Assembly: GCA_001599615.1 (NCBI GenBank)
Contig: BCHJ01000004.1
Span: 934,375-998,374, forward strand
From: Thielaviopsis euricoi
Lineage: Eukaryota > Ascomycota > Sordariomycetes > Microascales > Ceratocystidaceae
DNA: 64,000 nucleotides
Reading direction: 5' to 3'
Part shown: positions 35,343-46,349 of the stretch, piece after piece
Layout: each line of letters begins with the position of its first letter
Position numbering within the stretch: the stretch's first letter is position 1
The notes under the pieces: generated by a model
Databases searched by the model: none
The model's input: only the letters and a program-made list of their open reading frames with translations
What the model was told of the DNA's origin: nothing
Made by a program: the position numbers and the translations under genes

Positions 35343-36865
35343 ATGCCTCCTCATACTACCAACGACGCCATTCCCGTCGATATGAAGCTGACTGGCTTTG
35401 CTCTCGAGGAGGAAGTTTCCACAGCCAAGGTTGCTGTCCTCTCTCTGCCTGTTCTTACCAAGCCTACTACTGTCCCCGAGGAGCCCGAAGGCACTCTGTA
35501 CCCTCTGGAGGACGTGCCCGTGGAGTCGATTCCTTCTGATGCCATCGACTCAACCTTCCGCTCTAGCTGCATTGGTTAGTCTTTCTCTTTCTTTGTTGTT
35601 TTCAAGTTGTCTCTACCCCAGATTTCGTCGTGCCCTGCAACAAGTGGGAGCGGGAGAGAGTGCCGGGGTAGGAAAATAGAGTTATCAGTAACTCTACCTC
35701 TTTCTCAGCACACACACCCTCCGTCAATTCTGCCTTTCCCTAATCGGGTCTTTGCTCCTTGTGCCAGAGACCCGTGCTCTCTCTATACCTTGTCATTCTC
35801 CCTATCAATCTCTTATCTATCATATGTCCAAGTACAGTATTGTACCTACCGCTGTCTGTTCTCTCCATAACTAACGCGCTCTGGTTACAAGATCTCGTTT
35901 CTGCTACCCTTGGCGGCAAGATTCTTGCCTTTTCAGACCAATGGTTTGCCGAAGCCACCAACCTGCTCACGCCCACAGCTCCTATTCGCCAGCCTGGAAA
36001 GATGGTGTACACCGGTGCCTGGTACGATGGTTGGGAGACACGCCGCCACAATCCCGAGCCCTTTGACTGGGTGATTGTGCGTCTCGGTGTTGCCTCGGGC
36101 ACTATCCAGGGTGTTGAGGTCGACACTGCCTTCTTCAGCGGCAACCATGCGCCGTGGATCTCTGTCGAGGGCTGCTTCAGCCAGAACGATGACGAGGTTG
36201 TCTCGTGGAAGGGCACCCGCGGCGGCTGGGAGACCATTGTCGGCCACCAGGAGTGCGGCCCGTCGCAGCGCTTCTCGTGGAAGCTCAAGGCGCCCACCAC
36301 CAAGCAGTACACGCACGTGCGCCTCAACATGTACCCCGACGGCGGCATTGCGCGGTTCCGGCTCTTTGGCCACGCCGTGCCGGTATTCCCGGCCGACCCC
36401 GAGGCCATCTTCGACCTGGCTGCGGCCCAGAATGGCGGCGTTGCCATTTCCTGCAATGACCAGCACTTTGGCTCCAAGGACAATCTGCTGCTGCCCGGCC
36501 GCGGCAAGGACATGGCCGATGGCTGGGAGACGTCTCGATCGCGCACCAAGGGCCACATTGACTGGTGCATCATCCGGCTCGGCGCGCCGGGCTTCCTGCA
36601 GAACTTTATCGTCGACACGGCGCACTTCCGCGGAAACTACCCGCAAAAGGTGCGCGTTGAGGCCATCAACTGGACGGGAGATGCAGAGCCCCAGCACACC
36701 AGCGATGGCTGGCAGGAGATTGTGGCGGCGTCCAAGTGCGGCCCGGACCAGGAGCATGCGTTTAGCAGTCTGATTACCGATAAGGCCGTCACGCACATCA
36801 AGCTGGTCATGATCCCGGATGGCGGCGTCAAGCGTATCCGGGCGTTTGGCAAGCGGGCGATTTAA
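35343..36865 (+). CDS. DAL2: Allantoicase, two exons
   Basis: This enzyme cleaves allantoate to ureidoglycolate and urea in purine breakdown. Exons 35343-35574 and 35892-36865 give 401 residues; the 317-base intron ends CTAACGCGCTCTGGTTACAAG. The joined reading S-S-C-I-D-L-V-S-A-T-L-G-G-K-I-L matches the family. The protein has the two tandem allantoicase repeats. The first has Y-D-G-W-E-T-R-R-H-N-P, D-W-V-I-V-R-L-G and V-D-T-A-F-F-S-G-N. The second repeats it as A-D-G-W-E-T-S-R-S-R, D-W-C-I-I-R-L-G and V-D-T-A-H-F-R-G-N. Each repeat ends with a P-D-G-G motif followed by R-F-R-L-F-G or R-I-R-A-F-G. Family length is about 340-350, so about 60 N-terminal residues are extra and look disordered. 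Upstream GATAA sites fit nitrogen catabolite control. No other purine-catabolism gene adjoins it. Confidence 0.95.
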
Positions 36866-37873
36866 GCAGAGCACAGGGCGGGAGACTTGGCAGGACTTTG
36901 TAACGTCTTTCTTGGTCCTGGCAGTAATGAGTTAAAATAGAAATGCATCCAATATTTAATATATAACTCTGAAATCATCCATGTTGTTGCATAAAACATT
37001 GTCAAGGTTGAAACAAACGCAAGCAGACGACGTTTTACGTCGTGTATCTATTTAACTTAACTCTATTTAACCCTAACTAGGGCTGTGTAGGGTCTCCATA
37101 GAGGGGCACGAATCCGCTCGAAATTCCGGATAGCTACCAGCGGTTTCTTGTCTCGCCTTCTATCCGTTTATTGGCTAGAACGGCGGGTCTGGCTTCTGTA
37201 ATTAAACCTGGTGGATGCTATTCTGAGGCACCTGTCATGTGCTTGAAACTTGACATTTAGAACGTTTTAGAGCGTAGCTATTTTTTTTTATATACTTCAG
37301 AGTCCTCCCTACTCCGCCGTTTCCTGGAACATCAGCAAAAACCCTCTGAACCCATTGAAAACAAAAAATCATCATCTATTATACGAAAAAGCCGGAGATC
37401 CTCACCCTTTCTACTACTTTATTCCGCTACTTTTATTCGTATTTGACTTCTACATTGCATCGACTCCTCAGCAAGCCCCCTCTTTGGTGCTTGTACCGTA
37501 CCGCTGTCGTCCCTGTTGATTGCAGTTATACGATCGGTTTCTTGGATGCTTACAGCGCTCTAAACAGAAGCACCAGCAAAAAAGTACCAGGCCTTAGCAG
37601 TGCTTGTTAGTGGCTCAGCTACCACCAAGCTGCTACAATCTCCCTCCAAAAAAAAAGCCCTCCTCTTGAATTGTCAATCACAACCGAACGTTGCGACCTT
37701 TGCCTGATCCGACCCCGACACGGACCCGACTCCGACCCCGACCTCACATAACCGCCGACCCGATCCGTCCAAGTATATTCGACCCGATTTGATTAAATTT
37801 TAATACTACTACCACTACCACTACCACTACTGCTACTACTTCTTATCCACGATTCAACAAGGCTTCACTCGAC
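36866..37873. other. Intergenic region, allantoicase to DIL-ankyrin gene
   Basis: This 1-kb tandem gap contains CCCTAACTAGGG at 37071-37082, a near-palindrome of telomere-type half sites. A trimer-type ACTACC/ACT repeat at about 37805-37835 lies just before the next start codon, in its likely 5' leader. No gene was seen. Confidence 0.5.
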
Positions 37874-40750
37874 ATGGATCTGGGAACGCTTGGTGGTGGC
37901 GACAAGCCCAAAGACCTACCGGCCGACCTTCCACGGAGCCTCAACGACCGCCGATCGGCCGCCGTAGAACACCTTGTGACGGAGACGGAAATGTACGACG
38001 GCTGGCAGGGCCAGTCCCAGTTCCTGACTTCGCCAATCAGCAAGCCGATGGGCTTTGGCAACCTGTCGCTAAACGACAGCGTTACCGACAACTACCCCGA
38101 AGACATTAACAGCGGCCCCAAGGACAGCGACACACGGCTCATGGAGATGCTGGCGGCCCAGGCGGCCCACCAAATCGGCCTGAGCTTTGAAGACGACGAC
38201 GAGGTGGCTGCGGACCAGTCGCTGCCAGAAGAACAGAGGCGCGAAATGCTGCAAAAGGCTCTCAACATGGCAGCGAGCAATGGCGATCTGGAGCGCGTAA
38301 AACGGCTAGTCACGGGCAAGGCAAAATTGCTAATAGACGTGAACGCCTTTGACGAGGATGGCACACCGCCGCTGATTTATGCGGCATGCTTTGTATGTTT
38401 CCCAGTACACCACACCACACTACACTACACATATCACATTTCTGTATAGCACACAGCGCAGCTCACCCAAACCCCCCCGTACCCTTTCTTTTTCTTTCCT
38501 CCCCTCCCCCTTCCCTCCCCTCCCCTCCCCTAGCCCAATATATTGCATTGCATCTGGGGCTTATCTTGGCTGCTGCTTATCCCGCCATGGGTCTGGCTCG
38601 GCAAACAAAATGGCCATTCTCTCAGCTAACAACAAACCGGTCGGTCACCCCTGACGAGGGGGGCGGCTGCCACTCTTTGGTTGCGATTAGGGTCACGAAA
38701 ACGTTGTTCAGGCATTGATCGACGCAGGCGCAAAAGTCAACATACAAGACTGCAATCAGTGGACGGCGCTGATGTGGGCCATGACCAACCGTCACAAAGG
38801 CATTGCAAAGATTCTTCTCGACTCGGGCGCCGAACCGCAACAAAAAACATCTTCCGGCCGTACTGCCTTTGACTTTCTCTCTCCCGACAGCGACATGGGC
38901 TTCTATCTGCACGACAGCGGCTATAACTGGGCCAGCCTGGGCCTGGCCGAGGACTTTTACCAGCCCGGCATTTCGCAGGACCGCTTCGAGGAGGAGATGG
39001 CCGAGACGGAGTTGCATCGGCGCATGATGATGGATAGTGCGCGCGATCTCGAGGTTGATCTGGGCAATGTCGGCATGGACGACCAACCAGACGTGAGTGC
39101 AGACCCTTCCCTTATACCATACTTACTGCCGCTTGTGAGCGAGCGAGCGATCGATGGATCGATCCCGGCTAACATGAACCCACCCACAACAAGTCGTCCG
39201 ACGACTTTGAAGAAGAAATGCAAGAGTTTGACTGGAGCAGGTGTTTGCATGATCAAATGTTTGTCTTCCAGGAATCCGAACTCGACGCCATCCTCGACAT
39301 TATCATTACCAAAATGGCGCCACAGCGCACTCCGAGTCAAAAGCCCGTGCCGGCAAACATGATATTCCTCAGCGCGCGCTACGCCCACTACCACGCCAGC
39401 CACGAGCTGCTTGACCGCCTGATGATTTCGGCCATGGACAAGATCAACGACGTGGTGGACAAGTCACAATGGGACATGACGATCCTGGCCTTTTGGATCT
39501 CCAATGCCACGCTACTGCTACACTACCTGAAAAAGGATGCCGGCTTGGTAGACGCAACAACCGAGTATCAGGTGCAGCTGGCCGAGCTCATCAACGAAAT
39601 ATTTAGCTTGATTGTGCGCGATGCCGAAAGACGACTTGACAAGGTGCTCGATGTGGCCATGCTGGACCACGAGACCATTCCCGGCTTTGAAAATATCGCC
39701 TTCCAGAACGAGTGGAAGCTGTTTAAGCGCAAGCAGACAGTCAAGCAGGAGCCTCTAGAGCGCCGGCTAAGGCCGCCGTCGCCCAAGCAGCGTGCTAAGC
39801 CGGCTCCACGCAACATTACATCGCTACTGTCGTCGACGCTGTTTGTGCTGGATCTCTACGACATCCATTCGGTCATTACATCGCAGATTATCGCGCAGCT
39901 ACTGTATTGGATCGGCGCGGAGCTGTTTAACCGCATCATGTCTAACCGCAAGTATCTGGCGCGCACCAAGGCCATGCAAATCCGCATGAATGTGTCGGTA
40001 CTGGAGGACTGGGCGCGAACCAACAACCGCCTGCCAGAGCACTACGAGGCCGGCGAGATGAAGGCCAGTGGCGAGCCTACGGTGGAAGCCGCCCGACGTC
40101 ATCTTGCCCCCGTGATCCAGCTGCTGCAGTGGCTGCAGTGCTTTTCGTCGCTGGCTCCCGACGACCTCGAGGCGCTAGTCGACACGCTGCAGCAGCTGCG
40201 GCGCATGACACCGCAGCAACTGATCCATGCCGTCACGCACTACCGGCCCGAAGTGGGCGAAAAGGGGCTTCCCAAGAGCGCGCTCGACTACCTCGAAGCC
40301 ATCCAAAAGGAAGCAGCGCAGAAGCGCGAGCGGCGCAAGAGCGCCATGTCGCTGGCGCTGAGCATGCACAGCATCCACAGCATGCCGGGTACGCCGGGCA
40401 CGCCGAACAAGACCAACAGTGTATGGGGCAACTCGATCCCCGAGCACACGTCACTGCCGGGCACGCCGGTGGTTGGCACGAGCGGCGAGGCGGACAATGA
40501 CTCGTCGGACGACGATGCGCCACATAATCTGCTGCTGGATGCGGCGATGATGCTGCCGTTTACGCTGCCGTCGTCGACGGACATGCTGGTGTCGTACGGA
40601 GCGGGCTTTGGTGGACTGAATCGCGAGCGCGAGCGCAAGTATATCCCGACGGTGCCGCCGGAGTTCTTGGCTAAGCTGGAGGTGGTGAGCGGACCACGTA
40701 AGGAGAAGCCGTTGTATGGAGAGCAGGACTGGGCGGATGAGGAGGTTTAG
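37874..40750 (+). CDS. Ankyrin-repeat and DIL (dilute) domain protein
   Basis: Exons 37874-38392, 38691-39092 and 39194-40750 give 825 residues, with all junctions in phase 0. The N-terminal 120 residues are polar. Ankyrin repeats lie at about 125-235 (A-A-S-N-G-D-L-E-R-V-K-R-L-V, G-T-P-P-L-I-Y-A-A-C-F-G-H, W-T-A-L-M-W-A-M), and one repeat is interrupted by intron 1. A DIL domain follows, about residues 330-620, beginning S-A-R-Y-A-H-Y-H-A-S-H-E-L-L-D and including W-I-S-N-A-T-L-L-L-H-Y-L-K-K-D and Q-L-L-Y-W-I-G-A-E-L-F-N-R. DIL is the globular tail fold of class V myosin and afadin. Fungi have a conserved myosin-less protein of this ankyrin plus DIL design. It probably acts as an adaptor in polarised transport, but its partner is unknown. 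The tail is low-complexity with an acidic D-N-D-S-S-D-D-D-A stretch. Confidence 0.9.
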
Positions 40751-43611
40751 TTTAGGGCGTACTAGATGTTGGTGTATGCTTGGGGGTAAGGCTTATTATG
40801 GATGATCGGATGACCATAGATACTACTACTACTATTATCATTATTACTTAATAACTACATTTGTACGGTACGAAGCAAAGTGATGGATAGATTATGTCAT
40901 TTCCTGGATATGCAGGGCTGTTATTGTGGCTGAAAGGCAATGCAGCTGATGGGATCTTATGACAGCTTAGGAGCCAGCAAAAAGTCTTTTTTACTGATAT
41001 CACTGGAGCCTGCATATAAGGCAATGAAGAAGAGGAAGAAGCAATTCTATGAGCTAATATATTTTTGGTATGGGGTCCAGATGTATCGTGTGTATAGCGC
41101 TGTAGGTGGAAGAAGATAAAAAAGGTATGAGGGTAGACAAGAAAGAGAAGAGAACAGGAAGGAAAAAAGAAGATTAGATGGGCTGATTGTGAGAGTAGTG
41201 TAGCGATGGCTGAGACTGGGTAGTATGCAGAAAGTCTTTTTTTTTTTCTTGGGGCTTCGGAGCAGTGAGAGAATTGTGCATGAGAATTCAGACAAAGAAA
41301 AGAAAAAGAAAAGAGAAGTACTACTTGCCAAAGCAAAAGCAGGAATTATCCCTTGGACAAGCTGTACTTTCAAAGGGCGGGAATATCATCAAAGGGAGTT
41401 TTCTTTTACTTTTTTTTTTCTTTATTAAATGATTGATCAAAGCCGTTTGTTGAAACCTGAGCAGAGATTCCGGTCATGTGCTAGATAGAATAGCAGAGGA
41501 GCGGAGCGGAAGATGTTGTCTTGTTTACTTTGATTTGAGGTTTTTCTTTTTTTTTTTTTTGGAATAAAAAGACTCCCAGCCCTTTTTTCTCTCTCTTGAC
41601 AATATTTCCAAAAGGGAAGCATCAAAGCTCAAGACAACAGAATCCTGCTTCTTTCTTAATAGTGATGTTGAAGACGGTGTAGTAGAAGAAGCAGAGCAAA
41701 GCAAAACCAGAATGGGGCTCTACGTTCAATATATTACTGTTGTTTTACTCTAGAAGGAAGAAAAAGCAGAGATGGCGGGTGATGTTTGTTTGTTTGTTCG
41801 TTTGTTGGCGCATTTTTTGTGTTGTGCAACAAGTTCAAGACCACGAGACGCTGTTGTATGTCCGCCTTTTCTTTTTCTGTGCGTTTTCTTTTTCTTTGAT
41901 CACTAGTAATTAAAAGAGGAAGCTCTAGGCATGCAATGTACTGCAAAAGATACAGTAAATTTGCTTTTGCTACTGCAGTGATGCGCTGGCAGATATAAGA
42001 AGGAAAAGAAAAGAAAGGTTTAACTTTGTTTGCGTGCGATGGATGTTTGACATGGCGAGCGGGTGGCAGCAGGAAAAAAATAAAAATAAAAAATAAAGAA
42101 AGAGAGAAAGAAACTACTTCTTCTACCCGCCTCTCTACCCCTTCCGATTCGTCTGTTTGTTTGCCCGTTCTGTGCTACTTTGCTTTACAAGCAACCAGCA
42201 AGTAAAAGCTTGATAAAATAACAAGAAATGTCTCTCTCATACTTCCTTTCCCGCCACGCACCGGAATACATACTTACATATAGACAGTTTTGTAGCTACT
42301 TTATTGTATCGCTAAGGAAGTACATGCTCATTACATGGTGAGACTGACTTGCCTTCTATCAAACGGCAGGCCGGCCGACCCAACCACGAACATAAACAGC
42401 GCCAAGACCCGTTTTTGCTGTGACTGACTTCATTTTTTTCTTTGAGTTGAACTCTTCTCACCAGGGAATCGATCGTGAGTTCTAGTTTCATATACAGATG
42501 CAGTACTTGATTTTTTTTTTCTGGGGCGGCACGGAAGAGGTTGGAAAAAAAAGAGGGCACAGACGGACTGTGCTGGTACATATTGCATTGCATGCTCACC
42601 AGACATCGGAAGTTTCCAGACCTGCGGCTATTGCTTCTGCTTCTGCTTCTCATTCTGCTTCTGCTTGGATTCTTCACGCCGTCTTGTCCCCTTATAATAT
42701 CGCCCATACATACCACTCTCTATGCAAGGAACAGGCAATACATGTAGTAAAGTCTCTTTTTTGTCCTGTCTGCACATAAACAAGCACTATATTTCCCTTG
42801 CTTATGGATCTCTCTCCCCCGACGACCTTTGCTATAAAGCGCGCACATAAAACTATCGAGCCATTATCTGTTGTGAGAATTCCATTCAGGGCCTGCCTTG
42901 CTTGCATTTGCATACAACAAGACAAACATTGCCTCTTGGGCTTGCGAGCTGGAGGGCGGAAAAAACGTCACCATGGTAGGCATGTATTCAAAATGAAGCA
43001 CTGACCTTTACAAGCTTGTTAAGCTTGTTAGTACTACTTACTGCTAATGACAGCCGCCATCTAAAACCTGGAAACTGGAAACAGAAAAAAAAACAGGAAA
43101 TAGAGGTGGCGTCTAGAACGACAGCGACAAGGGCCAAGGGAAGCCTGTATGGGGATGTAAGCGCTCGGACAACCCTAGACCCTACCTCTTCGTGTTAGTC
43201 TTTGCCGTGTCATTTCATTTTATTTCTTTTGCATAAGCTTATACGACACAAAATAAGCTCACATAACATGATAGAAGTATAAAGTTGGACTAAGATAGTT
43301 CTACTTCTACCTAGACGATGATAAGGAGAGGTGTATTTTTTTTTATAGCACAGTGTTTACGGAGGCCAGCAGAAGACGTGTGATATGTCAAAGTACTTTT
43401 GCTGGTGATACGACAGTAAGCTTTCAGGACAACAAGTCGGCCGCTTTTGCTCTTGTGCTGTTCCTGTTCCTCCTGTTGTATGGAGGTTGGTTAACCAAGG
43501 CTTGCGGCTTTTATCTGTCTTTTTCCCCTTGTTTCTTTTTTTCTCCCGTGGGGAACTCAACAAACGGCTCTCGCTCTGTGTCTTCGGCATCTGCAACAAT
43601 GCTCGCTATTC

Positions 43612-43639
43612 TTTTTTTTTTTTTTTTTTTTTTTTTTTT
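43612..43639. repeat. Uninterrupted T28 tract
   Basis: Twenty-eight consecutive T bases lie in non-coding DNA. A second tract of the same length is at 53832-53859. Homopolymer lengths of this size are prone to sequencing and replication error. Confidence 0.9.
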
Positions 43640-45146
43640 GGCTCTGTCAAAGCAACGCACAGTAATCTGCAGTCGTACTTCGCTTTGCTTATAGAGTTTG
43701 GTCTGACTGAAAATACAGCTTGGTACACACTGACTTGACTCCCTCATATCTCTTCTGCAAGCAAAACCCTGATCGTCTGCCGTGTCGACGAGACAATCGT
43801 GATGACTATTGGTACAACTAGTAGTAGGAGTATCACCACACTATTGAAGCCGCCGGGGCCTGAGGCGTGTAAGCCAGAGAATGTGTCTGACAGTCTTCCT
43901 TTTTGTTCTGGGCCAGCCCCAGCACGTCTTTCTCACTGCCTATCTCTGTTCTTACAATTCTGCCGTCCCTTGCACGCACCTGGTGAAATAAACTCAGCTT
44001 ATCTGTGTTTGATTTCTTATGAGTCCATATAAACAAAAGCAAATACAACTTGTCAAAAAAGAATATCAAAAAAACTAAACATAAAGTAGAAACACAAACA
44101 GACGTGCATGTCTTGTAAATTAGTCCAAGATCCTCTATGCTACTTTCGGGTGCTTGAGAAGGAAAAGTTCCTGCGTGAGAACAAACGGAGTCAGCGGCCT
44201 TTTTTTATTTGTTTATTTTTTTTATATTCTGTTTCTACTCTCAGGAAAAGAGGCTGACTCTTTACTTTCTTCCTCATTTCTTTATTCCTTTTCTTATGTA
44301 TACTGCGTTCTCGTTGACATACATACATAAACACCGCTCTGTGCTCTTCTCTTCATCTGATCCGACCCCCCGTCCAGCCTGGCCATGCCATTGACGTGCC
44401 CTACCGGTCTCCCTCCAGTACAAGTGTGAGATTTCTCACGAGATCCAGTCGTCTATTCTACCCAGTGCTTCTTTTACTGGAGTAGGCAAGACAGTCAGTT
44501 GCTGCAGCAGAAACCAGTAGTAAGTTACTTTTACCTGTCGTGTCCCCCCAAAAAGAAAAAGAAAACCCACCACCCAGGCGAGAGCATTCCTTTCGGCGTG
44601 GTTCACCCTGCTCTCAATATACCGGCCATCTACATGCCAGTTTGGTGCGGTGGGTATGCCGGATTGGAATTCATACCCGCCATCCATCCATCCATACGTC
44701 TAACTAATCAATCAACCAACCAGCCAGCCAACAGCTTTGCAGCGCGTGGTCTGCTCTTGTTACACGCCTGTCTTGGGCCTTGTTGTTCTGACGTGTTGAC
44801 TTTTGTGAATCCCTCAAGTCCAGAAAGGCCCTCAGCCTAAGTATTTCCTGTCATATCATTCATACAGCGTCTTTTCTGTCCTGTCCTGACCCATCCTGCC
44901 CCGTCCCGCCGGTTCAGTACCGAGCGAGCCGCCCTCAACCATATTGTTGCACCACTCGTTCTTTACTTTGCTTGACGCCTTGTGCTCTTGAGTTCATTCC
45001 TTTTTTCTTCTTCTTGTTGATCTATTCCGACCACTCGGTGCTTGTACCCTCACTTTCTTTTTTATTATTATTGTGATCAGGCTTCTTCTTAATCATTTTC
45101 TTTTTTTTTTATCTTTCTCCTCGATCCCTTAAACTACTCGGCTGAA

Positions 45147-45198
45147 ATGAAATCCAAGAACGCGCCTACAACTTTTCTATCCCTAGATCGTCTTCTGA
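45147..45198 (+). other. Candidate remote first exon or uORF of the TBC gene
   Basis: An ATG opens 17 codons (M-K-S-K-N-A-P-T-T-F-L-S-L-D-R-L-L) ending in phase 1 exactly at a consensus GTAAGT donor (45199). Acceptors at 46311 (CCTTCCAG) and 46341 (GATAAAG) would both join it in frame to the TBC reading frame, which stays open upstream of its Met at 46350. The intron would be about 1.1 kb, far longer than the others here, and lacks a clear CTAAC. Read through unspliced, it is a 27-codon upstream ORF. Confidence 0.3.
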
Positions 45199-46100
45199 GT
45201 AAGTTCTCTACGCCTAAATCTCTTGTCTAAAGCCTCCCCCCCCCCAAGAAACCAGTGCTGTCCCGCCCTGTCTTTCTTCTTTTAATTTTTCATCGATTTT
45301 ATGTATTTCTCTTTTCTCGTTTGTTTCGTCTTGTCTTTACTGCCCTTATGGTCTGTTTGGTTCCTTGTCGTTTCCATATCTCTCTCTCTTATACGTCTTC
45401 TCTCCCACCCCCAGCGCTCGCCTGGAATTCTTCTCTAGCAAGGTTTCTTTTCTTTATTTGTGCTACTGTTATTTGATACACTACGGCTCTCCTTTGCTTT
45501 GCTATACCTACATCCATCTATTGCCACAGGACATTCCAGAGCTGTTGTTCCCTTGGGACATCTGTAGTGATCGATCGCCGGCCTTTTGGTAACAAATGCT
45601 ACCGCTACTACTACCGCTTCTACTACTGCTAGTGGTGGTAGTAATAGCACCATACGGCCAAACTATAGACCTGAAGGGCATTATCCCCGTCCATTCTACT
45701 GCCTACTAACACAATACCCCTTCCCACCAGTTCAAGTTCACTACAGAACTAGCAACAAGAATCTCGCCGTCTACTAGTTGCTCATCTTGGCCACTCTGCG
45801 GCGTGGCTTCTTCGATATATCGCTATTTCTACCCACTCAGAAATACGCCCCGTCTCCCGGTACGGTGCCTCCGTGTGCCGCGGTTGTATCCCTGGCGCAT
45901 TTCTCAACTGCCAAAACCAGGCGACCAGCAGGTAGACCAGCGTGCCCAAAGGGCCTTTCAGGGCTTCCAAAGGGCTTTTTCTATTCATTCATCCTGTTGA
46001 TTCCAATACCAATCCAGTGGCGACAGTATAAATCTCTAAAACGACGGCGGATCCCTAGCAAGGCAGTTGAACACGCAACACAGTCCATCTTTGGGTCTCG

Positions 46101-46132
<32 letters not shown>
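46101..46132. repeat. (GTT)n trimer microsatellite upstream of the TBC gene
   Basis: About ten uninterrupted GTT units lie in the likely 5' leader, or the candidate first intron, of the TBC gene. Confidence 0.92.
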
Positions 46133-46133
<1 letters not shown>

Positions 46134-46349
46134 TGGTTGTCCTTGTTGTTGTCACGCGGTTGTTGTTCTACAGTGCTCATTGTACTGCCGGTGGTTGGCG
46201 TTTTCTGACCGGCATCTGCACACCCCCAGGAGGGTAGCCTTTACTTTCTCTTTGTCCCCTCTACTCCCCTCCCTCCCCCCAAGAAACAAACAAGTAATAT
46301 AAACCTTCCAGCTGCCTGGCCCGGCTCCTGGCCTGATAAAGCTTGTGAT

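Larger units (their letters stand above)
40751..46349. other. Gene-free stretch upstream of the TBC gene, 5.6 kb
   Basis: No supportable gene is seen. The region has alternating T-rich and A-rich runs, an uninterrupted T28 at 43612-43639, a TTCTGC repeat at about 42629-42668, a C10 run at 45236-45245 and a (GTT)n array at about 46101-46132. A possible remote first exon or upstream ORF of the TBC gene is at 45147-45198. An 83-codon minus-strand frame at 44436-44687 has no family features. Confidence 0.55.

Noticed and set aside
9651..36865. A purine-degradation cluster linking the Dal5-like permease and allantoicase
   Set aside because: They are 24 kb apart with unrelated housekeeping and signalling genes between, and no other purine gene is present.
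44436..44687. 83-codon minus-strand frame in the 40.7-46.3 kb gap
   Set aside because: No recognisable domain and no supporting splice or leader signal; length is within chance expectation.
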